Numbered from the stretch's first letter, positions 9,486-18,535 are shown. The stretch is DNA of 38,496 bases from Candidatus Dojkabacteria bacterium (GCA_027036675.1 JALWDW010000020.1:1-38496); one strand, 5' to 3'. Numbers and translations: made by a program. The notes: generated by a model from the letters alone, not told the origin.

Positions 9486-10400
9486 TTAGAGGCCGGATTT
9501 ACACCGATTATTCCTTCTATGCCTTGCAAGTCTTTGACTTTTCCTGCCCAGTTTCTTCAGTAATTTGTTTTCACCCCACGATCTCACCATACGCTCGGTG
9601 ATCGGCGTCGCTTGATTCCACATCACATTGTAAATAGCCCTAAGACTTGATGATAGCGCACTGCTTTTAATCGCCATTCCCCATACTTCATCGCCTTCGG
9701 CGCAAGCCATATTTACATACTCGCCCTGTATCTCGAGACGGAGATACATTTGAAAAGCATAGTTGTCAATATACCTGATATTGTTGCGAACCAAATAATC
9801 TCTGTTTCTGCCATATTGATAGGAGATCACATGCTTGGTCCAATCGTTCAACGGCACCAATTCTTTATCTTCCCCGTCTGGCGCTCGCTTCATCGACTTA
9901 TCTATCACTTCGTTGGTCCATTCCTCTCCAAGCGCATCCATAGGCATAAGATGCGTCCATGCATAAGTTGGTATTCCCAGCTCCCCGGACAATGCAAAGA
10001 CTCTTTTGACTCCTTCGACGCCTGGATAATACCGTACATCCGTATTTGTTTCACCCTTGTGATAATCACGCTTCAAATCTGGAAGAATGTGAACAACATC
10101 AGCCTCCAATGCAAACAATTTATTTCTACGTTTTCTGATAATTTTCCTTAGTTCCGAAGGGTTCTTCCCTTTCACCTTCGTTTGTTGTTTGGTAAAACCG
10201 TCACTTTGTTCCAGTTCCACTAGACCTTTCAGCGAAAGGCTCATCAATATGTCATAAATCGTCGTCCTAGGAATATTAACCAACTTAGAAATTTTATAAG
10301 GAGATAAATCGTCATGTTTGATACAAACTAAATAGACTTCAATCTCTTTTTCGCTAAGCCCAAATTGTTCCAAGACCTTTCGCACTCTTTTCATTGCCAT
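9486..10400 (-). CDS. TrmB-like transcriptional regulator; likely start at 10400 (MAMKRV) or 10394, since the ORF start at 10433 overlaps the -35 box
   Basis: N-terminal wHTH: LEQFGLSEKEIEVYLVCIKHDDLSPYKISKLVNIPRTTIYDILMSLSLKGLVE, typical of TrmB-like wHTH proteins. Confidence 0.75.
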   Translation of the reverse strand: MAMKRVRKVLEQFGLSEKEIEVYLVCIKHDDLSPYKISKLVNIPRTTIYDILMSLSLKGLVELEQSDGFTKQQTKVKGKNPSELRKIIRKRRNKLFALEADVVHILPDLKRDYHKGETNTDVRYYPGVEGVKRVFALSGELGIPTYAWTHLMPMDALGEEWTNEVIDKSMKRAPDGEDKELVPLNDWTKHVISYQYGRNRDYLVRNNIRYIDNYAFQMYLRLEIQGEYVNMACAEGDEVWGMAIKSSALSSSLRAIYNVMWNQATPITERMVRSWGENKLLKKLGRKSQRLARHRRNNRCKSGL

Positions 10401-10403
10401 ACT

Positions 10404-10433
10404 ATTATAGCCAGTGTCGACACTGACCGTCAA
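10404..10433 (-). promoter_or_regulatory. Promoter of the TrmB-like gene: TTGACG - 18 bp - TATAAT, with the 14-bp palindrome CAGTGTCGACACTG in the spacer
   Basis: Minus strand reads TTGACGGTCAGTGTCGACACTGGCTATAATAGTATGGCAATG; palindrome at 10412-10425. Confidence 0.7.
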
Positions 10434-10480
10434 GTTAGACAGTCGATCAATTTTACTCTATACTCAAGTACTTTGCTTAT

Positions 10481-10555
10481 GGGGGGGTAGTTTAATAGCA
10501 AAATATATATTGGAAACAATATATGACGTCGGTTCAAATCCGACCCTCTCCACCA
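10481..10555 (+). ncRNA. tRNA-like RNA with encoded CCA; acceptor, D and T arms recognisable, anticodon arm replaced by a GAAA-tetraloop hairpin
   Basis: Acceptor GGGGGGG/CCTCTCC (two G-U), D arm GTTT-AATAGCA-AAAT, T arm GTCGG-TTCAAAT-CCGAC, discriminator A then CCA. 10505-10524 ATATATTG-GAAA-CAATATAT. Confidence 0.65.
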
Positions 10556-10567
10556 AACAAAATAGAT

Positions 10568-11575
10568 ATGATGAATATTACAAGCACTTTAAACAAATTG
10601 ATATCTACCGTACCTGATTATCAGCTTACCAAGAAAGATCGCAAGCAGGTTAAATTCGAAGGGATGGATGAATACATTTTTCATAAGATTAAGTCGTCCA
10701 GGTACACTGGATCTGCTATACCTCCGGAACTGGCCGAGAAAGTACGGGATATCATCCGAGATACTGTCAATAACAATAAGCCTATTCATATATCGATACC
10801 TTTTGGTGGCTACAAAAAGCCTCAATTTTCCTCCGCCCCACATCTTGATTGGGCGGAAGTTTTCAATACAATCCAACTCAGAGAGTATCTGACTCCCATA
10901 GCGACTGCATATCCTCCGGGAGTCGTCATTGAATATTTTTCAGATGAAATATTTGTTTCTCGTATGAACAATATTCCCCAATCCGATCTGGACTTATACA
11001 ATGGTGAATTTGCATCACTCATAAAGTTTATGAACAAATTTACAACAAAAAATATGATTTTCAGATTCTCAAAAATACGTGACCAGATCACTTTTGAAGA
11101 GTTGCATCGAAGATTCGATAGAGAAATGGTTAAATTACGGAAGGATTGGAATTCTTTGACTGAAGTTGAGAAGTCTTTTCGGTTGCGTAAGGCTGAAAGA
11201 AATTACAACCAAGATCTATCATCTGTATCAAAGCAAGAGAGACATGAACTATTATTGAACTCAACCCTCGTGCATGACGCCTTTATCTTCGGAGACTGGG
11301 ATCATGGCGTATCATGGGCCTTTGCTGATGATATGATCCCGGTCGGATTTAGATATACAGGTACCTGGGGTGTTCACATAAAGTCTTCTCGCAGTAGTAC
11401 AGTGCAATTCTGGGTCGGCAAAGGGGGAATGCGAATACACGATGATTGTCCAATCTCGACGATTCTCACCTACAAACAGTATGTGAAATCAGGCAAATCC
11501 ACTATTAAAGTAGATACCGTCGTCCAACATATTTCGCCGATACTAAAGGCCATTGAATTCTTCAATTGTGGCTAA
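10568..11575 (+). CDS. Uncharacterised protein, about 335 aa; faint pattern resemblance to DIT1/PvcA isocyanide synthases
   Basis: Clean ORF starting 12 nt after the tRNA-like CCA. Block DWAEVFNTIQLREYLTPIATAYPPGVVIEYFSDEIFV...DLDLYNGEF recalls the PvcA-type YPPGxxxxxxSDxxxF pattern, recognised by eye only. Confidence 0.7.
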   Translation: MMNITSTLNKLISTVPDYQLTKKDRKQVKFEGMDEYIFHKIKSSRYTGSAIPPELAEKVRDIIRDTVNNNKPIHISIPFGGYKKPQFSSAPHLDWAEVFNTIQLREYLTPIATAYPPGVVIEYFSDEIFVSRMNNIPQSDLDLYNGEFASLIKFMNKFTTKNMIFRFSKIRDQITFEELHRRFDREMVKLRKDWNSLTEVEKSFRLRKAERNYNQDLSSVSKQERHELLLNSTLVHDAFIFGDWDHGVSWAFADDMIPVGFRYTGTWGVHIKSSRSSTVQFWVGKGGMRIHDDCPISTILTYKQYVKSGKSTIKVDTVVQHISPILKAIEFFNCG

Positions 11576-11737
11576 AGGTAAACTTGAAGTACTTACCTGT
11601 GTACCACATATATGCATGAAATATTCCAATTTTCTCTTGAGTCCTGATAAACTTCCCTATGGATACAGACTTGCTAAGCTGTGCACCGTACCACAAAACT
11701 AAACATAGAGCGAGTTGAGGTAGCCTCTGTCCTGGCA

Positions 11738-11928
11738 GGGAAAATGTCCCCAGGTAAACGCCCTCACGGCACGCATTACATAGCAATTGTTGCAAGTATG
11801 CGGTATCTGTATATGCCGTATACACACTGTTTTGCATATTCGCACTGGACAAGTTATCGTCTACAATCCATATGGCGACAACATTCTTAGTTAGTCAGTG
11901 TGTATGAAGACCGGGTCCTAACCCCGAC
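11738..11928. repeat. 191-nt intergenic repeat, copy 1 (partner at 35539-35729, same orientation)
   Basis: Both begin GGGAAAATG[TC]C.CCAGGT.A.CG and end GAAGAC[CT]GGGT.CTAACCCCGAC, with TTTTGCATATTCG in the middle; both exactly 191 nt. Confidence 0.8.
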
Positions 11929-11981
11929 CTTGAGTGAGGCCCCTCACACACCACGACGGGCAGGGAATGGCACTGGAGCAG

Positions 11982-12353
11982 TCAAATAAACAATGATAAC
12001 CCGGACACCACGATTACCACTATCAACCCGACCCACAACGGCAAAATGCCAAACCCCGCGGACACAAATACCGCTCCGACCGTGATCCCTCCGATGATAC
12101 CGACCTTCGTCGGTGTGACCAGATCGTGCTTATCATTTGGCGCCATGATAAACCTGGCTTCAAACAAATAAACGGCGATACTCAAAACCGAACTAAACGC
12201 CAACCCCAACAAGAAAGCTGTCAACAATATGTTCTTCCATTCAAATTGCCCCTCCACAACAGGTACGAAACCGGGCAAATTAAATAAATATGACAAAAAC
12301 GTAACCGCTACAATTCCAAGAATAAACTGATATATAACGTACTTTTTAATCAT
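11982..12353 (-). CDS. Small integral membrane protein (about 4 TM)
   Basis: Several hydrophobic segments over 123 aa; no family recognised. Confidence 0.6.
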   Translation of the reverse strand: MIKKYVIYQFILGIVAVTFLSYLFNLPGFVPVVEGQFEWKNILLTAFLLGLAFSSVLSIAVYLFEARFIMAPNDKHDLVTPTKVGIIGGITVGAVFVSAGFGILPLWVGLIVVIVVSGLSLFI

Positions 12354-12476
12354 GATATATAGGACGTTTCATCAAGTTCAAATAAAAGTTATCCTCATGA
12401 CACCATTACATAATACTACAGATCCATAGAAATTGTGGATATGTAATTGGCTATATAAAATAAACGATAATTTCAA

Positions 12477-13199
12477 ATGAGAATCTTATTGATAGACGAT
12501 TACAAAACAATCTCACAAATCATAGGTTCATCCCTTGAAGCCTATGGATTCACCCTTCGCAAAATATCCTCCGATATGGTCGATGCAAAAAACATCAAGA
12601 AAAATAAATACAACCTGATCATCATCAATACAAACCTGGCGACCCGCGACGCGTTTTCACTCGTCAAAGGGCTGCGCAATCACCACGTGTGGTCATATAT
12701 CATAGGTATCACCAGCGTTACCAAATGGAAACACACTGTTCGTTTTCTGAATGCCGGAGCAGACGATATCATCAAATTCCCGTTCCCATTTCAAGAATTA
12801 CTTGCACGTATCCAGGCTCTGCAGAGACGTCCCAAACTTACAGCAAAAGAGGTCATCGACTTTGACGGATATAAATTGGACCTTGTGCAAAGGGAATTAA
12901 AATATGACGGAAAACCCATCCCGTTGCGTCGAAAAGAGTTTCAGATCCTCGAATATATGGTACGAAACAAAAACCGACCTATCAGTCGCAGCGAACTGAT
13001 GGACAACGTATGGGATTATAGTCGCATCATCTCGTCAAATACCATAGATGTGCATGTCAACAATATACGCCAACGTCTGAAAGACGTGCGAAAAGGTGAA
13101 AATATTGACTCAATCAAGACCGTACATGGGTTTGGCTATATGTTTCACGAGCCGACACCCAAATACAACAAAAAGAAGTCCACAAAGAAGGCGAAGTGA
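12477..13199 (+). CDS. OmpR/PhoB-family response regulator with atypical receiver
   Basis: Receiver MRILLIDDYK...GADDIIKFPFPFQELLARIQALQRR; C-terminal wHTH PLRRKEFQILEYMVRNKNRPISRSELMDNVWDY..SNTIDVHVNNIRQRLKD. Confidence 0.92.
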   Translation: MRILLIDDYKTISQIIGSSLEAYGFTLRKISSDMVDAKNIKKNKYNLIIINTNLATRDAFSLVKGLRNHHVWSYIIGITSVTKWKHTVRFLNAGADDIIKFPFPFQELLARIQALQRRPKLTAKEVIDFDGYKLDLVQRELKYDGKPIPLRRKEFQILEYMVRNKNRPISRSELMDNVWDYSRIISSNTIDVHVNNIRQRLKDVRKGENIDSIKTVHGFGYMFHEPTPKYNKKKSTKKAK

Positions 13200-13202
13200 A
13201 AC

Positions 13203-14354
13203 TTACAACCTCATCGGCATGATCAGATGCAAGAAATCTTCATCGTCTTTGATCCTAAATACACCGGCCTGTTCCGGAGTGGTCGTTTCCAACACAATCT
13301 CCTGGGCACTGATATGTGAAAGGAAATCTCCCACAAATTTCGCACTGAATGCCATATGTATATCGTCCCCCTCAATCTTGGCGTTGAAGGTACTTTGGTT
13401 GCTTCCCAACTCGGCCTGGGTCGCAGATAATTGAATCGTACCGGACTTGGCATCAATTTGAAATTCCACTTTGTTGCCAAAAATATTTCTTGCGATGATA
13501 TTGACTATCTTCAAAGAATTTTGCAGATCATCCTTGGCAAAAACAGATCGTGTGCGATGCTCCTCAGGTATCACAGCTTTGTATCTCGGGTATACACCGT
13601 CAATTACTCGAGCGCTAAGTTCGATACCGTTGAATTTAAACACAACTTGATTCAACTTTTCCAGCATATACACCTCAACCAAGTTTTGCGAATCGTCCTC
13701 GGCAAATTCGGACACTATCGCCGACAACTCGCCAAAAGCCCGCGCGGAAACCAAGATTTCCACAGGTGCCGTAGCTTCCTTATCTACATTTGCCGGAGAA
13801 ACGAGCTCTATATTTTGCCTCGACAGCCGCAAACCGTCTGCCCCGACAAAAGTAGCGTTTTTCTGTTCCAGCTCTATCAAGATACCAGTCATTACTGGTT
13901 TGATATCGTCGTTGGCAGTGGCGAACGAAACTCTTTGGTGTACTAGATTCACCTGTTCCGGAGTCAGCAAAAACAAAGGCTTGTCATCTTTCTCCGGAGA
14001 TGGCGGAGTCGGATACTCATCCGGACGTATCGTGTTGCACGTCGTAGAGTTGGCCTCTGTACTTACCATAAACTTGGTCCCTTGAAGTTCCGCGTTGATC
14101 TTGTCTTCTCTGACAGTATTGACAAATTCGGATAATTCTTTTGCCGGCACAGTCGTATTACCACTTTTCTTGACATCGGTACCGATCCAACTCTTGATAC
14201 CCAACTCAAGATCGGTTGCGACCATATTAAGCTTGCCTTTCTCGGCGGAGATATAGATATTGCTCAATATCGGAAGCCCTGATTTGTTGTTTATTATACG
14301 TTTCAAAGCGTTTAAGTGCTTGGACAACGTATCTTGATTGGAGACAAATTTCAT
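13203..14354 (-). CDS. dnaN: DNA polymerase III beta subunit (sliding clamp)
   Basis: MKFVSNQDTLSKHLNALKRIINNKSGLPILSNIYI; C-terminal DEDFLHLIMPMRL. Confidence 0.95.
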   Translation of the reverse strand: MKFVSNQDTLSKHLNALKRIINNKSGLPILSNIYISAEKGKLNMVATDLELGIKSWIGTDVKKSGNTTVPAKELSEFVNTVREDKINAELQGTKFMVSTEANSTTCNTIRPDEYPTPPSPEKDDKPLFLLTPEQVNLVHQRVSFATANDDIKPVMTGILIELEQKNATFVGADGLRLSRQNIELVSPANVDKEATAPVEILVSARAFGELSAIVSEFAEDDSQNLVEVYMLEKLNQVVFKFNGIELSARVIDGVYPRYKAVIPEEHRTRSVFAKDDLQNSLKIVNIIARNIFGNKVEFQIDAKSGTIQLSATQAELGSNQSTFNAKIEGDDIHMAFSAKFVGDFLSHISAQEIVLETTTPEQAGVFRIKDDEDFLHLIMPMRL

Positions 14355-14639
14355 ACTGAGAGTATACTACATATCCGGTAATTTACGCCAGAAAATTTTC
14401 CTACAATTCTATTTCTGCCGGTAATATGAGTTTTGGTACCATGTGCTTTAAATGGGTGGGGACCTATTTGCCAGAAATACAAGGGAACCACATATCGCCC
14501 ATAAAAGTCGTCGAACAGGAGTCTTGACTGATATTTTCAATGAAGCCTCTCCCCCGATCTGACGGTTGGGGAACTGTGCCGGAGGCATTAAAACTGTACC
14601 CGCGGTTACGGTAGCTGGTGAGATGTACTGAGTGTAAAT

Positions 14640-15060
14640 TTTACAATCCCCTATCGTATATATTTCTTATATAAAATACAGTCGCAGTCATAGTAGGTAC
14701 TGTGCATAATTTGGATAAGTTGCGATGGTGAATTCGGATTTATTGTCGTTACGGCGATTCCACGAGAGGGAATGTAATTCATCGTTTGTGGAAACTTTTA
14801 TCGCGATATTTTGTCCATCGTAAGCAAATACTTTGTGAAAAAGCGGATAGTGGATACATAGGCATTGTGGATTAGTTTTGCGGATAAGTGCGGGATAAGT
14901 CGTGGGCCATGTGTATAATACATGAACACAGTATCATTGCTGCAATAAGATTTGTTGAATAAGCCTGTGTGCGGACGGAGGTCGGCGGAAATAAGTTATT
15001 CAGACTTATACGAGGTTATCATCAAGTTAACCACATAGTTATCCACAGTGTTTAAGGTGT
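14640..15060. other. Putative oriC in the dnaN-dnaA spacer: AT-rich stretch plus cluster of DnaA-box-like sites
   Basis: Perfect TTATCCACA at 15039-15047; near matches TTTGGATAA (14710), TGTGGATTA (14866), TGCGGATAA (14879); AT-rich 14655-14685. Confidence 0.65.
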
Positions 15061-15520
15061 CCAGCCTAGTTCCCTGAACGGCGGGTCGGGTGGAGAGCTT
15101 TTGTTGCGGTTTTCACATTGCGTGCAGGTCGTTGGTAGTTGCGACCGCAGGTCGCGGTAGGCTCGGTTGAGTGCAACTGTGGGCAGTGGCAGGCTCAGTT
15201 ACTACCGTGGATGAAAATTTAATGAAAAATTAACCCCTCAGTCGTTCCACCAGATGCTGTTTGTTTGTGGCATGTGTGCGATCTGCGGTTCCGTACCGCT
15301 GGTATCCAGCCTGCTGGGTGATGGAGCCTTTCTGCACGAATGAAAATTTAATGAAATTTTCATCCCCTCGGCGTGATCCCCCGACCGTAGGGTCGTAGGA
15401 AATAGAATTTGCGCCTATTGCGATCAGAAATAGAGTACAGCGGTCCGTCTTATGACAGCGGATTTTTGCCCAGACAAGAGGGCCTCAAATCCGGGTCAGA
15501 AGCCTGCCTGCAACGCAGTG

Positions 15521-16978
15521 TCAGAGCATATACTTTGAGCGAACGTTCTCAACCTTGGCGGCGAAGTCTTTGTCTTCGTTGATCAATGACTCTATCTTTT
15601 CATAGGCATGCAATACGGTCGTATGATCTTTGCGATTGACCAGGTGAGCTATCTTCTCCAGCGGATACTCCAGATCTTTACGCAGAAGGTACATCGCCAC
15701 CTGCCGTGAGGCCGCTATATACGCAGTCCTCCTTTTACCCTTGATCTCCGCTTTGGTGATATCAAAAGTTTGACAAACCGCATCCATGATCTGATCGGGC
15801 GAAATACGTTTCCTTTTGCTATCCACATCCAGATGTAATAATTTACCGATATCGTCAATCGGCATTTGTTTGCCAAGTATTTCCTGTGTCGATATCACTT
15901 TGTTTACCGCGCCTTCAAGTTCGCGGACGCTCCCTTCAATATTTTTTGCTATATATTCTTGAACCTCGGTCGATAAGTGAGCCTTTTTATCCCGGAGGCG
16001 TTGTTTGATGATCGCAAGTCGAGTCTCGTAATCAGGCAAATGCATATCTATGACCATCCCGCCCATAAACCTGGTTTTTAGGCGGTCAGGCAGGTTCTCT
16101 ATCTCTTGAGGTGATTTGTCAGAAGCGATGATTATCTGTTTGTTTTTTTGATACAAGGTGTTGAAAGTATTGAAAAGCTCTTCCTTGGTTTTCTCTTTGG
16201 AACTGATAAATTGAATATCGTCGATCAGAAGCATATCGGTATCCCTGTACTTTTTGCGAAACTCGTCAGTGCTTTGCTTACGTATAGATTCGATCATCTC
16301 ATTCATGAAAGTTTCAATCTCCACGTATGTGACTACAAATTTGGGATCATGCTTCATGATTTCGTTGCCTATTGCCTGCATCAAATGGGTTTTACCGACT
16401 CCGCTCGGCCCGTATACAAACAACGGGTTGTAAGCATGTCCGGGTGTTTTGATGATATTTTTGGCTACGGCTACGGCGATTTGGTTGTTGCTACCGATTA
16501 CGAAATTTTGCAATGTATATCGCGGATTTAAGTGGGATGAACGTGTATTGCCGCCTCTGGTCGTCGTTGCTATATCGTCGAAACTGGTCTGTGACGGCGA
16601 ATCTTCGGATGGGTTGTGGTACTCATATTTTGGTCGCGCAGTCAACGCCGATTTGATATCTACTACGATTTCCGGGGATATGCCGGTGATCTGCATGATG
16701 CTGTCTTTGATCATATCGGCATGCAATGTTTCAATCCATTCTTTGTGATAGCTGTTGGCTACGGAAATTGTAGCCTTGCCGTTTTGGAATTTTTCCAAAT
16801 TGGCCGTTTTAAACCAAGCAAAAAGGCGTTTGTCGTCGCTTTTGAGTCGCAAATGTTCTTTGACAAGTTTCCATAGGTTGGCAAGATCGATGGTTGATTG
16901 TTTTTGCGAACTGCTCGTGTTTGAGGGATCAGGTTTGTGGATATTTTCGATATAACCGGTGTAATCTATTTTTTGCAT
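15521..16978 (-). CDS. dnaA: Chromosomal replication initiator DnaA (start at MQKIDY; ORF extends to 16987)
   Basis: NPLFVYGPSGVGKTHLMQAIGNE, DMLLIDDIQFISSKEKTKEELFNTFN, C-terminal DHTTVLHAYEKIESL. Confidence 0.97.
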   Translation of the reverse strand: MQKIDYTGYIENIHKPDPSNTSSSQKQSTIDLANLWKLVKEHLRLKSDDKRLFAWFKTANLEKFQNGKATISVANSYHKEWIETLHADMIKDSIMQITGISPEIVVDIKSALTARPKYEYHNPSEDSPSQTSFDDIATTTRGGNTRSSHLNPRYTLQNFVIGSNNQIAVAVAKNIIKTPGHAYNPLFVYGPSGVGKTHLMQAIGNEIMKHDPKFVVTYVEIETFMNEMIESIRKQSTDEFRKKYRDTDMLLIDDIQFISSKEKTKEELFNTFNTLYQKNKQIIIASDKSPQEIENLPDRLKTRFMGGMVIDMHLPDYETRLAIIKQRLRDKKAHLSTEVQEYIAKNIEGSVRELEGAVNKVISTQEILGKQMPIDDIGKLLHLDVDSKRKRISPDQIMDAVCQTFDITKAEIKGKRRTAYIAASRQVAMYLLRKDLEYPLEKIAHLVNRKDHTTVLHAYEKIESLINEDKDFAAKVENVRSKYML

Positions 16979-17033
16979 CGGGAGCAATGCCTATATTACA
17001 TCTATGTCGGGGAGTGTATTCGGATTATATAAC

Positions 17034-17096
17034 TTATCCACAATTTGTAAATGAATTTCACAGAACCATATAAAATTAGTGTACAGATGTGGATAA
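17034..17096. promoter_or_regulatory. Two consensus DnaA boxes upstream of dnaA (TTATCCACA 17034-17042; TGTGGATAA 17088-17096)
   Basis: Exact matches to TTATCCACA on opposite strands. Confidence 0.7.
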
Positions 17097-17134
17097 CTCG
17101 TACTCCGTGTGGAGTCTACTTCTCGTAGAGATGA

Positions 17135-18226
17135 TCAGAACTCTCTTCGGAGCAGGTAATCGGCCATACCCAATATGAAACGATACGACTCTTCGTTTTG
17201 GAAGAGCGACTTGTTTGCAATCAGTGTTTGTTTTGCCGTATCGGTCAAGTCATGTGCTTGAGTTGTGGCGTATTCCAATGCACCGGTATCTATCATCACC
17301 TTTTTGAGCTTGTCTATATCTTGTGCGCTTGCATCGGGATTGCCCAGGACTGTATGTAAAAGATTGCGTTGTTCGTTATCGCCGTGTTTTTCGACATATG
17401 AAGTCAACAATGTCTTCTTCCCTTCCAAGATATCACCGGTATCCGGTTTGCCGGTTTTCTTGACTATCCCGAAACTGCCTATGATATCGTCCTGTATCTG
17501 AAATGCAGTCCCGAGCGGTATCGCAAATTCCGAAAGAATCCTCAAGACCTCTTCGTCGGCTCCGCCCAATATCGCTCCGACAAGCAATGGATTCTCTACG
17601 GTGTATGACGCGGTTTTCCATTCCAACATATGCAAAATATCAGATTCCGCGATGTTTTCAGTAAACATATTAATAATATCAAACATCTGCCCGTGCCCCA
17701 CGATCTGCATTTGTTTGTGCAAAATCAACGACGCTTTCTGCATCCTTACCGCCGGGAAATCTGCTTGATGGAATATTTCCATAGCTATATGAGCCAGTAT
17801 CAGACTAGCCGTGACCGCGAGAGAATTCGCAATATGCGCCCCATCACCACCCCCGACTTGCGGGCCGTATTGTCGGAGAAAGAGCCCGTGCAATGTGGGA
17901 AAATCATGACGCATGTTGGCACGATCCATAAAATCGTCCTCGATCAATAGATAGGTATGCAATAATTCGATAGCCACAGCAATGTCAAAAATCACATCCG
18001 TATCGTCACCTTGCATCAATCCATACCCGTGGTATGTCAATGCGCCCCTGAGTCGTTTACCGCCGGCCAAAGCTACATCTCGCAACGATTCCATATATTC
18101 GCCGGCAATCTGTCCGTATTTTTCCGACGATGCGTCTATGTACCTACTCAAATGTTCGGCGATCCTATCGTTGATTTTGGGTACCAGAGATTTCAGCTGC
18201 TCGCGAAATGGCGGGTTTTCATCCAT
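17135..18226 (-). CDS. Polyprenyl (isoprenyl diphosphate) synthetase
   Basis: AIELLHTYLLIEDDFMDRANMRHDFPTLH (first Asp-rich motif variant); FQIQDDIIGSFG (second motif); GKRLRGALTYHGY. Confidence 0.88.
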   Translation of the reverse strand: MDENPPFREQLKSLVPKINDRIAEHLSRYIDASSEKYGQIAGEYMESLRDVALAGGKRLRGALTYHGYGLMQGDDTDVIFDIAVAIELLHTYLLIEDDFMDRANMRHDFPTLHGLFLRQYGPQVGGGDGAHIANSLAVTASLILAHIAMEIFHQADFPAVRMQKASLILHKQMQIVGHGQMFDIINMFTENIAESDILHMLEWKTASYTVENPLLVGAILGGADEEVLRILSEFAIPLGTAFQIQDDIIGSFGIVKKTGKPDTGDILEGKKTLLTSYVEKHGDNEQRNLLHTVLGNPDASAQDIDKLKKVMIDTGALEYATTQAHDLTDTAKQTLIANKSLFQNEESYRFILGMADYLLRREF

Positions 18227-18343
18227 ATCTTTGCGATATATGCGGTGAAAATTTAATTAAAACTTAACTATATTTCGGTAACATTATTTTTTATCCAATG
18301 CATGTATTTGCACTTTTCTTTATTGTAAAGTATAATTGCCGTC

Positions 18344-18535
18344 ATGAAAAGAACTTACCAACCCAAGAAATTGAAGAGATTGAGGAAATTTGGATTTCTG
18401 GCTCGCAATTCCAACAAAAAAGGGAAGAAGGGTATCGCTGTTTTGCAACGTCGCCGAGCCAAAGGTCGCAAGTCCTTGACAGTCTCCGATGAATTCAGAA
18501 AACTGCGCAAGAAGCCCACTTCACGCATCAGGTAG
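18344..18535 (+). CDS. rpmH: 50S ribosomal protein L34 (with a C-terminal extension)
   Basis: [21 protein letters not shown]...[20 protein letters not shown]. Confidence 0.93.
   Translation: MKRTYQPKKLKRLRKFGFLARNSNKKGKKGIAVLQRRRAKGRKSLTVSDEFRKLRKKPTSRIR

Noticed and set aside
10414-10617. 67-aa and N-terminally extended ORFs (e.g. MTSVQIRPSPP) across the tRNA-like gene
   Set aside because: Read-through of the tRNA T arm/CCA; the real start is the ATG at 10568.
11562-11852. 96-aa ORF overlapping the 191-nt repeat
   Set aside because: The second repeat copy has an in-frame TAA and differences concentrate at codon positions 1/2, so coding is unlikely.
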